Shown here: positions 8,056 to 16,601 of the stretch, in pieces
How the letters are laid out: every line of letters starts with the position of its first letter
How positions within the stretch are numbered: the stretch's first letter is position 1
NCBI GenBank assembly: GCA_002551355.1
Contig: NTHE01000035.1
Location: 19,889 to 83,888, forward strand
Direction: 5' to 3'
DNA: 64,000 bases
From: Streptomyces sp. man185
GTDB lineage: Bacteria; Actinomycetota; Actinomycetes; Streptomycetales; Streptomycetaceae
Translations under genes and position numbers: made by a program
The notes under the pieces: model-generated
Told to the model about the DNA's origin: nothing
Database searches by the model: none
What the model saw: only the letters and a program-made list of their open reading frames with translations

Positions 8056-8252
8056 GACCGGACGGCACATGAGGGGCCGCGTCGCGGGGCTGGGCACGCT
8101 CATCTGCGGCGTTGTCGTCAATCACCGACTTCCCCAAGCGCTCGGCTTCGCTCGAGCAGGGGACGCCCCATCCGCGTTGCCTCCATTCTCCGCCTTACAG
8201 CTGCACGCGCCCAGCCCCGCTCCTCCTCCCGCCCCTCATGTGCCGTCCGGTC
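8056..8252. repeat. MITE-like element with 22-bp terminal inverted repeats
   Basis: Perfect 22-bp inverted repeats lie at 8056-8077 and 8231-8252. A second, inner perfect 12-bp pair (8084-8095, 8209-8220) follows. There is no gene between them. The centre (about 8130-8175) contains a CTCGGCTTCGCTCGAG-type hairpin and resembles, from memory, short repeats scattered in Streptomyces intergenic DNA. No clear target duplication is visible. It lies 13 bp upstream of the aroA start and fills most of the 301-bp gap to the M50-type gene. Confidence 0.7.
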
Positions 8253-8343
8253 CAGTGGCTTTACGTCGACCCGGATCCTGGCCAAAAGGGCGGAAAGCGT
8301 ACCGCAACGAAAAAGTGGTACGGACCGCGGCGGCAACCCGCCC

Positions 8344-9057
8344 TCACCAGCCCAGCAGCCACCTTCCGCCGCCGATCAACGAGCACAGCGACACCGCGTG
8401 GAAGAGGAACAGCCACAGCACCGCCGGGGCGTGGGTGAGCCGGGCCAGCTGGTCCGCGTCGGAGTCCGGGGCGCCTCCGTACCGCCGCTTGGACTGGAGC
8501 TCGAAGGGCGGCCGCACCCCGCCCAGCAGCAGGAACCACACCACCACGTACGCGAACGCCGACTGCACGTCCGACGAGCTCAGCCAGGACACCAGCAGGA
8601 ACGTGGTGCCGGTCAGGATGACGGTGAGGGCACCGTAGACATTGCGGATCATCACCAGCATCACCGCGAGCAGGGCCGTCGCCACCCACAAGAGCAGGGT
8701 GATCCTGCCGTTCGTCAGCAGCCAGGCGCCGCCCAGGCCCAGCAGCGACGGGGCCGTGTAGCCCGCCGCCGCCGTGAGGATCATGCCGATCCCCGTCGGC
8801 TTGCCGCGGCTCACGGTCAGCCCGCTGGTGTCCGAGTGCAGCCGGATGCCGGAGAGCTGCCGCCCGGTGAGCAGGGCCACCAGACCGTGGCCGCCCTCGT
8901 GCGCGATGGTGATGGTGTTGCGGGCGAGCCGCCATATCGGGTTCGGTACGACCGCGATGAGCGCGAGCGTGGCCGTCACCACCACCAGCCACTGCTCCGG
9001 TGCGGACTGGGTTCCGGTCACGCGATCCCACAGATCGCCCAATTCGGTGCTGTTCAT
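8344..9057 (-). CDS. M50B-type membrane metallopeptidase-like protein
   Basis: The 237 residues contain about six hydrophobic segments. An HEGGHGLVALLTG motif near residue 55 matches the HExxH zinc motif of site-2-protease-like M50 proteins, with a conserved RQLSGIRLHSDTSGLT stretch after it. The family is common in actinobacteria; the physiological substrate is unknown. The ATG at 9057 (MNSTELG) is preferred because the longer frame runs into the promoter region of the divergent SRAP gene 53 bp away. A purely structural transporter-like role is possible. Confidence 0.75.
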   Translation of the reverse strand: MNSTELGDLWDRVTGTQSAPEQWLVVVTATLALIAVVPNPIWRLARNTITIAHEGGHGLVALLTGRQLSGIRLHSDTSGLTVSRGKPTGIGMILTAAAGYTAPSLLGLGGAWLLTNGRITLLLWVATALLAVMLVMIRNVYGALTVILTGTTFLLVSWLSSSDVQSAFAYVVVWFLLLGGVRPPFELQSKRRYGGAPDSDADQLARLTHAPAVLWLFLFHAVSLCSLIGGGRWLLGW

Positions 9058-9110
9058 CGGCCGGGCGACTCCTTGCGGTCGGGGCGGGCGGTCGTGGCAG
9101 TCTGGCACTT

Positions 9111-9926
9111 ATGTGCGGACGGTATGCAGCGAGTCGGAAGCCCGAGGACCTGACCGGACTCTTCGGCGTCGAGAAGTGGGAACCCACCGAGACTCTGGAG
9201 CCGGACTGGAACGTGGCGCCGACCAAAGAGGTCTACGCGGTTCTGGAGCGTCCTGTTAAAGACGCGGACGACCAGCGTCCGGTTCGCCAGCTGCGGGCAC
9301 TGAAATGGGGACTCGTGCCGTCCTGGTCGAAGACCCCCGAGGGCGCCGCCCGGATGATCAACGCCCGTGCGGAGACCGTGCACGAGAAGCCCTCCTTCCG
9401 CCGCGCCTTCGCCCAGCGCCGCTGCATCCTGCCCGCCGACGGCTACTACGAGTGGGTCACCGGCTCCGAGGAACGGCAGCTGGAGGAGAAGAAGGGCAAG
9501 AAGCGGGCCCGCAAGCAGCCGTATTTCGTCACCCCTGCCGACGGGTCGGTCTTCGCGATGGCCGGTCTGTACGAGTTCTGGCGCGATACGACGCTTCCCG
9601 GCGACCACGAGAACGCCTGGTGGGTGACCTGCTCGGTCATCACCACCGAGGCGGAGACCACCCCGCTGGCCGTCGCCCCCGCCGAAGGACCCGGCGCGCT
9701 CGCCGACATCCACCCCCGGATGCCGCTGATGCTCACCGCCGACCGCTGGGACACCTGGCTGGACCCCACGCACACGGACCCCGACGAGCTGCGTGCGCTC
9801 CTCGAACCGCCGCCCGGCGGGCTGATGCGCGCCTACCCGGTCGCCACCGCCGTCAGCAACGTCCGCAACAACGGGCCCGAACTGCTGGAGGAGCTGGCCG
9901 CGCCGGAGGAGTCCACGCTGTTCTGA
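9111..9926 (+). CDS. SRAP-domain protein (HMCES/YedK family), abasic-site cross-linker
   Basis: The 271-residue protein starts MCGRYAAS. Cys2, exposed after Met removal, is the nucleophile that forms a thiazolidine cross-link with abasic sites in single-stranded DNA. The other family signatures are present: WNVAPTK, the MINARAETV block with the conserved Asn and Glu, the ADGYYEW segment and the HPRMPLML motif with the catalytic His. It protects abasic DNA during replication. The start is fixed by the requirement for Cys2. It is followed after 25 bp by the hydrolase gene. Confidence 0.93.
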   Translation: MCGRYAASRKPEDLTGLFGVEKWEPTETLEPDWNVAPTKEVYAVLERPVKDADDQRPVRQLRALKWGLVPSWSKTPEGAARMINARAETVHEKPSFRRAFAQRRCILPADGYYEWVTGSEERQLEEKKGKKRARKQPYFVTPADGSVFAMAGLYEFWRDTTLPGDHENAWWVTCSVITTEAETTPLAVAPAEGPGALADIHPRMPLMLTADRWDTWLDPTHTDPDELRALLEPPPGGLMRAYPVATAVSNVRNNGPELLEELAAPEESTLF

Positions 9927-9951
9927 ACCGCGGGCGGGAGAGGATGGTGCG

Positions 9952-10593
9952 GTGAGCCGTCAACCACGTACGCAGAACGTCACCACCGACGCCGGTGAGG
10001 CCCGGATCACCTGGGTCCCCGCGTCCACGCCCCGCCTCGTGCTCGCCGTGAGCCACGGGGCGGGAGGCGGGATCGAGGCCCGGGACCTGAAGGCGCTGGC
10101 CGCCGCCCTGCCCGGACACGGCGTCACCGTCGCCCTGGTGGAGCAGCCCTGGCGGTTGGCCGGCAAGAAGGTGGCCCCCGCCCCGAAGACCCTGGACACC
10201 GGCTGGCGCGGACTCTGGCCCGCCCTCGCCGCCCCCGGGCTGCCCGTCGTCGCCGGGGGCCGCAGCGCCGGGGCCCGGGTCGCCTGCCGGACCGCCACCG
10301 AACTGGGCGCCGCGGCCGTCCTCGCGCTCAGCTTCCCGCTGCACCCCCCGGGCAAGCCCGAGAAGTCCCGCGCCGACGAACTGCTCGGCGCGGGCGTGCC
10401 CACCCTGGTGGTGCAGGGCGGTAACGACCCGTTCGGCCGACCCGGGGAATTCCCGCCCGGCTCCTACGAACTGGCCGAAGTGCCCCACGGCGACCACGGG
10501 TTCGCGGTGCCCAAGAGGTCCGGGCTGACCGAGGAGCAGGCGATGGGCATTCTCACCGGAGCGGTCACCGGGTGGCTCACGTCACTCGGATGA
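9952..10593 (+). CDS. Small alpha/beta hydrolase (KANL3/Tex30-like)
   Basis: The 213 residues read as a compact alpha/beta hydrolase: oxyanion strand VSHGAGGG (about 33-40), nucleophile elbow GGRSAGARVA with Ser (about residue 105), acidic residue in QGGNDPFG and catalytic His in VPHGDHGFAVP. The family is often annotated dienelactone-hydrolase-like, and its substrate is not known. The start is GTG. The close spacing to the SRAP gene suggests cotranscription. Confidence 0.8.
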   Translation: MSRQPRTQNVTTDAGEARITWVPASTPRLVLAVSHGAGGGIEARDLKALAAALPGHGVTVALVEQPWRLAGKKVAPAPKTLDTGWRGLWPALAAPGLPVVAGGRSAGARVACRTATELGAAAVLALSFPLHPPGKPEKSRADELLGAGVPTLVVQGGNDPFGRPGEFPPGSYELAEVPHGDHGFAVPKRSGLTEEQAMGILTGAVTGWLTSLG

Positions 10594-10643
10594 CCCCGTG
10601 CTCCCCTGCCGCCACGGCTGCCACGCGCGTGCCACCGGCCCCG

Positions 10644-10669
10644 GGAATGCTCCGCGCCGAGGCGCTGTT
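10644..10669 (+). promoter_or_regulatory. SigR-dependent promoter sigRp2
   Basis: GGAAT (10644-10648), exactly 18 bases, then GTT (10667-10669). This is the consensus of SigR-dependent thiol-stress promoters. A transcript from here starts near 10676, upstream of the long-form start at 10720, so it can encode the N-terminally extended isoform. Confidence 0.88.
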
Positions 10670-10719
10670 GTTCGGGACGTCGGTACAACAACGTCGTACG
10701 TGGAGAGGGAGTCCGTCGC

Positions 10720-11562
10720 ATGGGTTCGACCATCTGCCCCAGTCGCTCGAACGCCGCTGACCTGGAGTGGACCGTCCTGTCTGCGGCGAGGACGAGCCAC
10801 GAGCGGCCCTCCGGCGGTGGTGATCGACAGCCCGCCTCGAAGCAAGGTCGACTATTCTCCGATGCGAGCGGGTCCGGTTTCGGTTCCGCCACATCGTTGG
10901 AGGAGGTGGGTCCGGTCACTGGGACCGACACAGGGACCGACGACGGCCGTGCACCGGAGACGTCCGCCGAGCGCAACGCGCGCTTCGAGCGGGACGCCCT
11001 CGGCTTTCTCGACCAGATGTACTCGGCCGCGCTGCGCATGACGCGCAATCCGGCCGATGCCGAGGACCTGGTCCAGGAGACCTACGCCAAGGCGTACGGC
11101 TCCTTCCACCAGTTCCGTGAGGGCACCAACCTCAAGGCGTGGATGTACCGCATCCTCACCAACACCTTCATCAACTCGTACCGCAAGAAGCAGCGGGAGC
11201 CCCAGCGCAGCGCCGCCGAGGAGATCGAGGACTGGCAGCTGGCCCGGGCCGAGTCGCACATGTCGACCGGTCTGCGCTCGGCGGAGTCCCAGGCGCTCGA
11301 CCATCTCCCGGACTCCGACGTGAAGTCGGCGCTCCAGGCGATTCCCGAGGAGTTCCGCATCGCCGTGTATCTCGCCGATGTCGAGGGCTTTGCCTACAAG
11401 GAGATCGCGGACATCATGGGGACTCCCATCGGTACGGTGATGTCCCGGCTGCACCGCGGCCGCCGCCAGCTGCGCGGCATGCTGGAGGACTACGCCCGTG
11501 AGCGCGGGCTCGTCGCGGCCGGCGCCGGTGACTCGGACGATCGGAAGGGCTCTACCTCATGA
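10720..11562 (+). CDS. sigR: ECF sigma factor SigR (thiol-oxidative stress), long frame
   Basis: The core SigR protein begins at the GTG at 10906 (218 residues), which sits in a GGAGGAGGTG context. Region 2 (LGFLDQMYSAALRMTRNPAD, then AEDLVQETYAKAY) and region 4 (IPEEFRIAVYLADVEGFAYK with the HTH EIADIMGTPIGTVMSRL) are complete. The same frame is open upstream to an ATG at 10720, giving 62 extra residues. In S. coelicolor an analogous extended, protease-sensitive SigR' is made from the induced promoter, and the layout here predicts the same. rsrA overlaps by 4 bp. SigR drives thioredoxin, mycothiol and Clp genes on disulfide stress. Confidence 0.93.
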   Translation: MGSTICPSRSNAADLEWTVLSAARTSHERPSGGGDRQPASKQGRLFSDASGSGFGSATSLEEVGPVTGTDTGTDDGRAPETSAERNARFERDALGFLDQMYSAALRMTRNPADAEDLVQETYAKAYGSFHQFREGTNLKAWMYRILTNTFINSYRKKQREPQRSAAEEIEDWQLARAESHMSTGLRSAESQALDHLPDSDVKSALQAIPEEFRIAVYLADVEGFAYKEIADIMGTPIGTVMSRLHRGRRQLRGMLEDYARERGLVAAGAGDSDDRKGSTS

Positions 11563-11879
11563 GCTGCGGAGAGCCGCACGAGACGGATTGCTCGGAGGTC
11601 CTCGACCATCTCTACGAGTTTCTCGACCGGGAGATGCCCGAGGGCGACTGCACCAAGTTCGAGACGCACTTCGAGGAGTGCTCCCCGTGCCTGGAGAAGT
11701 ACGGACTGGAACAGGCCGTGAAGAAGCTGGTCAAGCGCTGCTGCGGACAGGACGACGTCCCGACCGACCTGCGCTCCAAGGTGATGGGCCGGATCGACCT
11801 GATCCGGGCCGGCGAGGCCGTGCCCGATCAGGACGTGACCGTGCAGGACACGGACCGGTCGGCGACCGCGGCCGAATAG
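11559..11879 (+). CDS. rsrA: Redox-sensing zinc anti-sigma factor RsrA
   Basis: The 106 residues contain the ZAS motif: Cys11, His37 and the HFEECSPC segment (His-x3-Cys-x2-Cys), plus a later CCG pair. The zinc-binding thiols form a disulfide on oxidation, releasing SigR. ATG overlaps the sigR stop (ATGA), giving translational coupling. A small hairpin (11908-11924) follows. The assignment is secure from its position and motif. Confidence 0.95.
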   Translation: MSCGEPHETDCSEVLDHLYEFLDREMPEGDCTKFETHFEECSPCLEKYGLEQAVKKLVKRCCGQDDVPTDLRSKVMGRIDLIRAGEAVPDQDVTVQDTDRSATAAE

Positions 11880-11977
11880 TCACCCGAATGTGCTAATCGC
11901 ATCCGTAGCGGCTTGGTGAGCCGCACAAGTCGCTAGCGTGGCGCGTCCATCGACCATGCTGGGGGGCGAGTGCGGGC

Positions 11978-13420
11978 GTGAGGGGCACACCGGCGGCGGC
12001 GCGTGCCTGCATCCTGGCCGCCGTTCTCTGCGCGATCTGGTGCACGCTTCCCGTGTACGCCTCCGGGTCCCCGGTCCCGTGGAGCACGGCGGCCCTGCTG
12101 GCCGCCGTCGGGCTCGGCAGCGAGCTGGCCGGCCGCCGCTCGCCGCCCGGAGGCTCCGGACCGGTTGCCGCCGGGGCGTTCCTCCCGATCCTCCTCGCCG
12201 CCGCCTTTCTGCTGCCGCCCGCGGCCGCCGCGCCGGTGGCGGTGATCGGATCCCTGGCCGGGCGGGTGGAACAGCCGCCGTACGCGGCCCGCCGGATCTG
12301 GCGGGCCGCTCAGCTCGCCCTCACCTGCGCCGCCGCCTCCTGGGCGCACGCGGCCCTCGGCGGCCCCGCGACCCTCGGCGGCGGGGGAGCTGCCCCGGAC
12401 TTTCCCCGCGCCCTGCTGCCCGCCTGCGCCGCCGCGGTCGCCTTCAGCCTGGTGCTGACCGTGCTGGACGGCGTCATCCTCGCGGCGGCGGAACGCCGGC
12501 CCGTGCACCGCAGCGCCTGCGAGCTGCTGCCGCGTGCGCTCGGGCCGCATCTGGTGCACGCGCTCGCCGGCCTGATGACGGCCGTCCTGTGGCGGAGTCC
12601 GTACGGTCCCCTCTCCGCGCTCCTCGTGCTGCTGCCGATGTGCCTCTCCTGCTGGGTGTTCGCCCAGTACCACCGTGAACAGGCCGCCCACCGCGCCACC
12701 ATCCGCGCCCTGGTCCACGCCGTGGACATCAAGGACACCTACACCCGGGGCCACAGCGAACGGGTCGGCCGGGCCTCCGTTCTGATCGCCCGTGAACTCG
12801 GCATGGACGAGAGCCGGGTGGAGGGCCTCCGGTTCGCCGGGATCCTGCACGACGTCGGCAAGCTCGGCGTCCCCACCCGGGTGCTGCGCAAGGACGGGCC
12901 GCTCACTCCCGAGGAGCGGCGGATCATGGAGCTGCACCCGGAGTACGGGCACGAGATCGTCCGGGGCATCGGCTTCCTGGACGAGGCCCGCGACGCGATC
13001 CTGCACCACCACGAACGGCTCGACGGCAGCGGCTATCCGTACGGGCTCAGCGGCTCGCGCATCCCGGAGTTCGCCCGGGTCGTGGCCGTCGCCGACGCCT
13101 TCGACGCGATGACCTCCACCCGCTCCTACCGCCGCGCCCGCCCGGTCTCCGCCGCGCTCGCCGAGCTGAAGCGGTGCGCGGGCAGCCAGTTCGACCCCCG
13201 GATGGTGCGGGCGCTGGACCGGGCCCTGGGCCGGCACGGCTGGAGCGCCGCCGAGACCGCCGTCACGGCCGACGAACCGCGTGCGCCGTACGACGCGACG
13301 GCCGGGCCCCGCCGGAACGCGCTCCCGGCGCCGCGCGACCCCGCCGCCGCTCCCCTTCCCCGGCCGTCCCAGGACATCGGGCCGTCCCGGGACGCCAGGC
13401 CGTCCTCGGGCCGCCGATGA
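11978..13420 (+). CDS. Membrane HD-GYP phosphodiesterase-like protein
   Basis: This 480-residue protein has about six N-terminal hydrophobic segments (residues 5-220), then a full HD-GYP domain. It carries DTYTRGHSERV, ILHDVGKLGVP (HD near residue 290), HPEYGHEI, ILHHHERLDGSGYPYG and VADAFDAMTS. These are the metal ligands and the GYP signature of cyclic-di-GMP phosphodiesterases. The C-terminal 70 residues are proline/arginine-rich and probably disordered. GTG start. The next gene overlaps by 4 bp. A role in c-di-GMP turnover is inferred from the family. Confidence 0.85.
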   Translation: MRGTPAAARACILAAVLCAIWCTLPVYASGSPVPWSTAALLAAVGLGSELAGRRSPPGGSGPVAAGAFLPILLAAAFLLPPAAAAPVAVIGSLAGRVEQPPYAARRIWRAAQLALTCAAASWAHAALGGPATLGGGGAAPDFPRALLPACAAAVAFSLVLTVLDGVILAAAERRPVHRSACELLPRALGPHLVHALAGLMTAVLWRSPYGPLSALLVLLPMCLSCWVFAQYHREQAAHRATIRALVHAVDIKDTYTRGHSERVGRASVLIARELGMDESRVEGLRFAGILHDVGKLGVPTRVLRKDGPLTPEERRIMELHPEYGHEIVRGIGFLDEARDAILHHHERLDGSGYPYGLSGSRIPEFARVVAVADAFDAMTSTRSYRRARPVSAALAELKRCAGSQFDPRMVRALDRALGRHGWSAAETAVTADEPRAPYDATAGPRRNALPAPRDPAAAPLPRPSQDIGPSRDARPSSGRR

Positions 13421-14703
13421 GGGCCCCGTACAGGAGCGTCCCGCCCGCCCCGGCCGTGCTCGCGGTACGCGGGGCCGCGCTGCTGCTCGCCTTCGTCGGG
13501 CTCGTTCACACTCTGGTGCACGGGCTCGCCGGGCCGGGCCACGCCCTGGCCTTCGGGCTTCTGGTCGCCGCCGGGGAAGTGGTCTGCCGGGGCGCCGCCC
13601 CCGGCGAGCGGGAGCCCGCGCCGCTCGCCGCGGCCGGGGCCCTCGCGTACGCCCTGCTCGGGGACAGCGCCGGGCGGCCGACCACGCACGGGGCGCTCCA
13701 GGTGGTCGCCGTGGTGGTCGCCGCGCAGGCGCTCGCCGCCGTACCGCGCCTGGCGCGCGGCCGTCGCACGGACGCCGACCGGGCCGCCCGCCGGACCTTG
13801 ACCGTGGGCTTCGCGGCGGTCTGCTTCCAGCCGCTGTACACCTCCGGGCAGGCCGAGCGGGTATTCGGCGACGGGCCGTACTTCGCCCTGCTCCCGCTCG
13901 CGGTCCTGGCGCCGACCGCCCTGTGCGACGCCCTGCTGACCGCTCTCCTGGCGCGTTCGTGGGCCCGCAGCGAGGGGCCCGGCGCCCCGCCCCCGTACGG
14001 CTCGCTCCTGGTCGACGAGGTGCGCGGGCTCGCCGGGATCGGGACCGCGATCGGCGCGACCGGGGTCGTGATGGCGCTGGGGGTCTCGGCCGCCGGACTC
14101 TGGGCGCTGCCCGTGCTGTGCGGGCCGCTGCTGCTCACCCAGGTCTCCGCCCGCCGGTACGCGGCCGTCCGCACGACCCGTCGGCAGACGATCGCCTCGC
14201 TCGCCCGCGCCACCGAGATCGCCGGGTACACCCCGCCCGGCCACGCCCGCCGGGTCGCCGCGCTCGCCACCGCCGTGGGGCGGGAGCTGGGGCTGACCGG
14301 GCCGCAGCTGACCGTGCTGGAGCACGCCGCCCTGATGCACGACATCGGCCAGCTCTCCCTCCTCGACCCGGTCACCGGCGGAGCGACCGCCCGGCTGCCC
14401 GCCGCCGAGCAGCGCCGGATCGCCCTGCTCGGCGGGGCGGTGGTCCGCCGCACCGGGGTCGATCCGGCGGTCGCCGCGGTGGTGGAGCAGCAGGCCGATC
14501 CGTACCGGGATCAACTGCCCGCCGCCAGGATCGTGAGAACGGCCAACGCATACGACGACCTGTGCGGGGAATGCGTGGGCGGGCCGCTCGGCGCGCTGGA
14601 GCAGCTCAGGCTCGGCACCGGGCACGACCACCAGCCACAGGTGGTCGAGGCGCTGGGACGTGTCCTCGCGCGGGGCGGTCTGACCCCGGCCGGAGCTGGG
14701 TAA
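13417..14703 (+). CDS. Membrane HD-domain protein, degenerate paralogue
   Basis: The 428 residues repeat the plan of the gene before it: several hydrophobic segments, then an HD domain with GHARRVAALATAVGREL and LMHDIGQLSLLD (HD near residue 308). The HHE and GYP motifs of the partner are replaced (VVEQQADPYRDQLP). It may therefore have lost phosphodiesterase activity and act as a regulatory partner. ATG overlaps the upstream TGA (ATGA), so the two are translationally coupled. Confidence 0.8.
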   Translation: MRAPYRSVPPAPAVLAVRGAALLLAFVGLVHTLVHGLAGPGHALAFGLLVAAGEVVCRGAAPGEREPAPLAAAGALAYALLGDSAGRPTTHGALQVVAVVVAAQALAAVPRLARGRRTDADRAARRTLTVGFAAVCFQPLYTSGQAERVFGDGPYFALLPLAVLAPTALCDALLTALLARSWARSEGPGAPPPYGSLLVDEVRGLAGIGTAIGATGVVMALGVSAAGLWALPVLCGPLLLTQVSARRYAAVRTTRRQTIASLARATEIAGYTPPGHARRVAALATAVGRELGLTGPQLTVLEHAALMHDIGQLSLLDPVTGGATARLPAAEQRRIALLGGAVVRRTGVDPAVAAVVEQQADPYRDQLPAARIVRTANAYDDLCGECVGGPLGALEQLRLGTGHDHQPQVVEALGRVLARGGLTPAGAG

Positions 14704-14795
14704 CCCATGGGTAATGAGCGGGCGTCCGGCCGGGCATGGTTGGATGCGAAAGCAGAGCGGATGACGAGGGTGTCCAGTCGGGACAGGCGGGAATC

Positions 14796-15791
14796 GTGAG
14801 GATCTTCGGGAAGGTACGGCATCGGCCGTCCGCCTCTTGGCGGCAGGCCACGGACCGCGCGTTCACGCTGATCGGCGACGGCCGGTACGAGGACGCGGGG
14901 GCGCTGCTGACGCGCGCGGCGGATCTGGAGCCCTGGCTCTCGGAGTCCTGGTTCAATCTGGCGCTGCTGCACAAGTTCCGGCACGACTGGGAGCAGGCGC
15001 GCGCGGCGGGCCTGCGGGCGGTCGCGCTGCTGGACCGCGAGTCGGGCGCCCCGGACTGGTGGAACGTCGGGATCGCGGCCACCGCCCTCCAGGACTGGCC
15101 GCTGGCGCGGCGGGCCTGGCAGGCGTACGGCCTGAAGGTCCCCGGCGGCGGCCAGCACAGCGCGGCCACCACCGAGCCGACCGGCATGGAGCTGGGCAGC
15201 GCCGCCGTGCGGCTCTCGCCGGAGGGCGAGGCCGAGGTGGTCTGGGGCCGTCGGCTGGACCCGGCCCGGATCGAGGTGCTCTCGATCCCGCTGCCGTCCT
15301 CCGGGCGGCGCTGGGGCGAGGTCGTCCTGCACGACGGGGTGCCCAACGGCGAGCGGGTCACCGCGGCCGGGCCCTCGTATCCGGTGTTCGACGAGATCGA
15401 GCTGTGGGCGCCGTCCCCGGTGCCGACCTGGGTGGTGCTGCTGGAGGCGGCGACCGAGGACGACCGGGACGCGCTGGAGAAGCTGGCCTCGGACGCCGGG
15501 TTCGCCGCCGAGGACTGGTCCTCCTCCGTGCGGCTGCTGTGCCGGGCGTGTTCGGAGAGCCGGATGGAGAGCGACGAGGGCGACGGGGAGCACCTGGACC
15601 CGCACGACCACAGCGAGCCGGGCCACCCGGGACCGCTCGGCCACCGCACCGCCGGCGCCGGCGACCTGTGGGTCCCCGAGCGCGAGTGCGGTCTCGCGGC
15701 CCCCGCCGGGCTGGTGCGCGGGCTGCTGGACGGCTGGGTCGCCGACAGCCCGGACAGCCGCGAGTGGCGGGATCTCGAAGAAGTCTGCTGA
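14796..15791 (+). CDS. TPR-containing protein of unknown function
   Basis: The 331 residues begin with a tetratricopeptide module: a repeat at AFTLIGDGRYEDAGALLTRA, then LSESWFNLALLHKFRHDW and WWNVGIAATALQDWPLARRA. A beta-rich domain (about 140-260) and an acidic/His-rich linker follow. The start is uncertain: GTG 14796 gives MRIFGKV and follows GGCGGGA, while an ATG at 14736 in the same frame adds 20 residues. A scaffold role is likely, but no partner is suggested beyond its position upstream of peptide deformylase. Confidence 0.7.
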   Translation: MRIFGKVRHRPSASWRQATDRAFTLIGDGRYEDAGALLTRAADLEPWLSESWFNLALLHKFRHDWEQARAAGLRAVALLDRESGAPDWWNVGIAATALQDWPLARRAWQAYGLKVPGGGQHSAATTEPTGMELGSAAVRLSPEGEAEVVWGRRLDPARIEVLSIPLPSSGRRWGEVVLHDGVPNGERVTAAGPSYPVFDEIELWAPSPVPTWVVLLEAATEDDRDALEKLASDAGFAAEDWSSSVRLLCRACSESRMESDEGDGEHLDPHDHSEPGHPGPLGHRTAGAGDLWVPERECGLAAPAGLVRGLLDGWVADSPDSREWRDLEEVC

Positions 15792-15911
15792 CCACTGCCC
15801 GTAGGCTGTACGCGCACCGATCGCGGTGCTGCTCCTCCCGCGCTTCCCGGGTTTCGACGGGCTGCGGCGGGGTCACCGAGTTCAGGCTTTGCAGGAAGGC
15901 GTACGGCGGAC

Positions 15912-16550
15912 ATGTCGCAGCAGGAGACGGACGGGCGGATCGACGTGGACGACGAGGGGTTCATCGTCGACACCGAGGACTGTGAGGAGCGCGAGGCGGC
16001 CTACCGCGCGCGCGGCACCTCCCGTCCGATCACGGTCGTGGGCAACCCGGTGCTGCACAAGGAGTGCAAGGACGTCACCGCGTTCGACGACGAGCTGGCG
16101 CAGCTGATCGACGACATGTTCGCCAGCCAGAAGACGGCCGAGGGCGTCGGCCTGGCCGCCAACCAGATCGGCGTGGACCTGAAGGTCTTCGTCTACGACT
16201 GCCCCGACGACGACGGCAAGCGCCACACCGGCGTCGTCTGCAACCCGGTCCTGGAGGAGCTGGCCCCCGAGGCGCGGGTGCTGGACGACTCCAACGAGGG
16301 CTGCCTCTCGGTCCCGACCGCGTACGCCTCGCTCGCCCGCCCCGACTACGCGGTGGTGCGCGGCCAGGACGCCCAGGGCAACCCGATCCGGGTCAAGGGC
16401 ACCGGCTACTTCGCGCGCTGCCTCCAGCACGAGACGGACCACCTGTACGGCTACCTGTACATCGACCGGCTCTCCAAGCGGGAGCGCAAGGACGCGCTGC
16501 GGCAGATGGAAGAGGGCACGCCGCGCTACGAGACCGTCCCGAACGACTGA
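15912..16550 (+). CDS. def: Peptide deformylase
   Basis: The 212-residue protein has all three deformylase motifs: GVGLAANQIG (motif 1), EGCLS (motif 2, Cys metal ligand) and QHETDH (motif 3, HExxH-type metal ligands). It removes the formyl group from nascent proteins. An acidic N-terminal extension of about 35 residues precedes the fold, as in other actinobacterial type deformylases. It may be one of several def genes in the genome. Confidence 0.95.
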   Translation: MSQQETDGRIDVDDEGFIVDTEDCEEREAAYRARGTSRPITVVGNPVLHKECKDVTAFDDELAQLIDDMFASQKTAEGVGLAANQIGVDLKVFVYDCPDDDGKRHTGVVCNPVLEELAPEARVLDDSNEGCLSVPTAYASLARPDYAVVRGQDAQGNPIRVKGTGYFARCLQHETDHLYGYLYIDRLSKRERKDALRQMEEGTPRYETVPND

Positions 16551-16559
16551 GTACGTACC

Positions 16560-16597
16560 GAACGGGCCCGACGCCGACCCCGGCGCCGGGCCCGTTC
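16560..16597. terminator. Bidirectional terminator between def and the AraC-type gene
   Basis: An 11-bp perfect stem (16560-16570 with 16587-16597) with a GC-rich loop lies between convergent genes. Confidence 0.75.
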
Positions 16598-16601
16598 CGC
16601 G

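Noticed and set aside
10572..10760. Short open frame across the sigR promoter
   Set aside because: It overlaps the hydrolase end and the SigR promoter and shows no coding signature.
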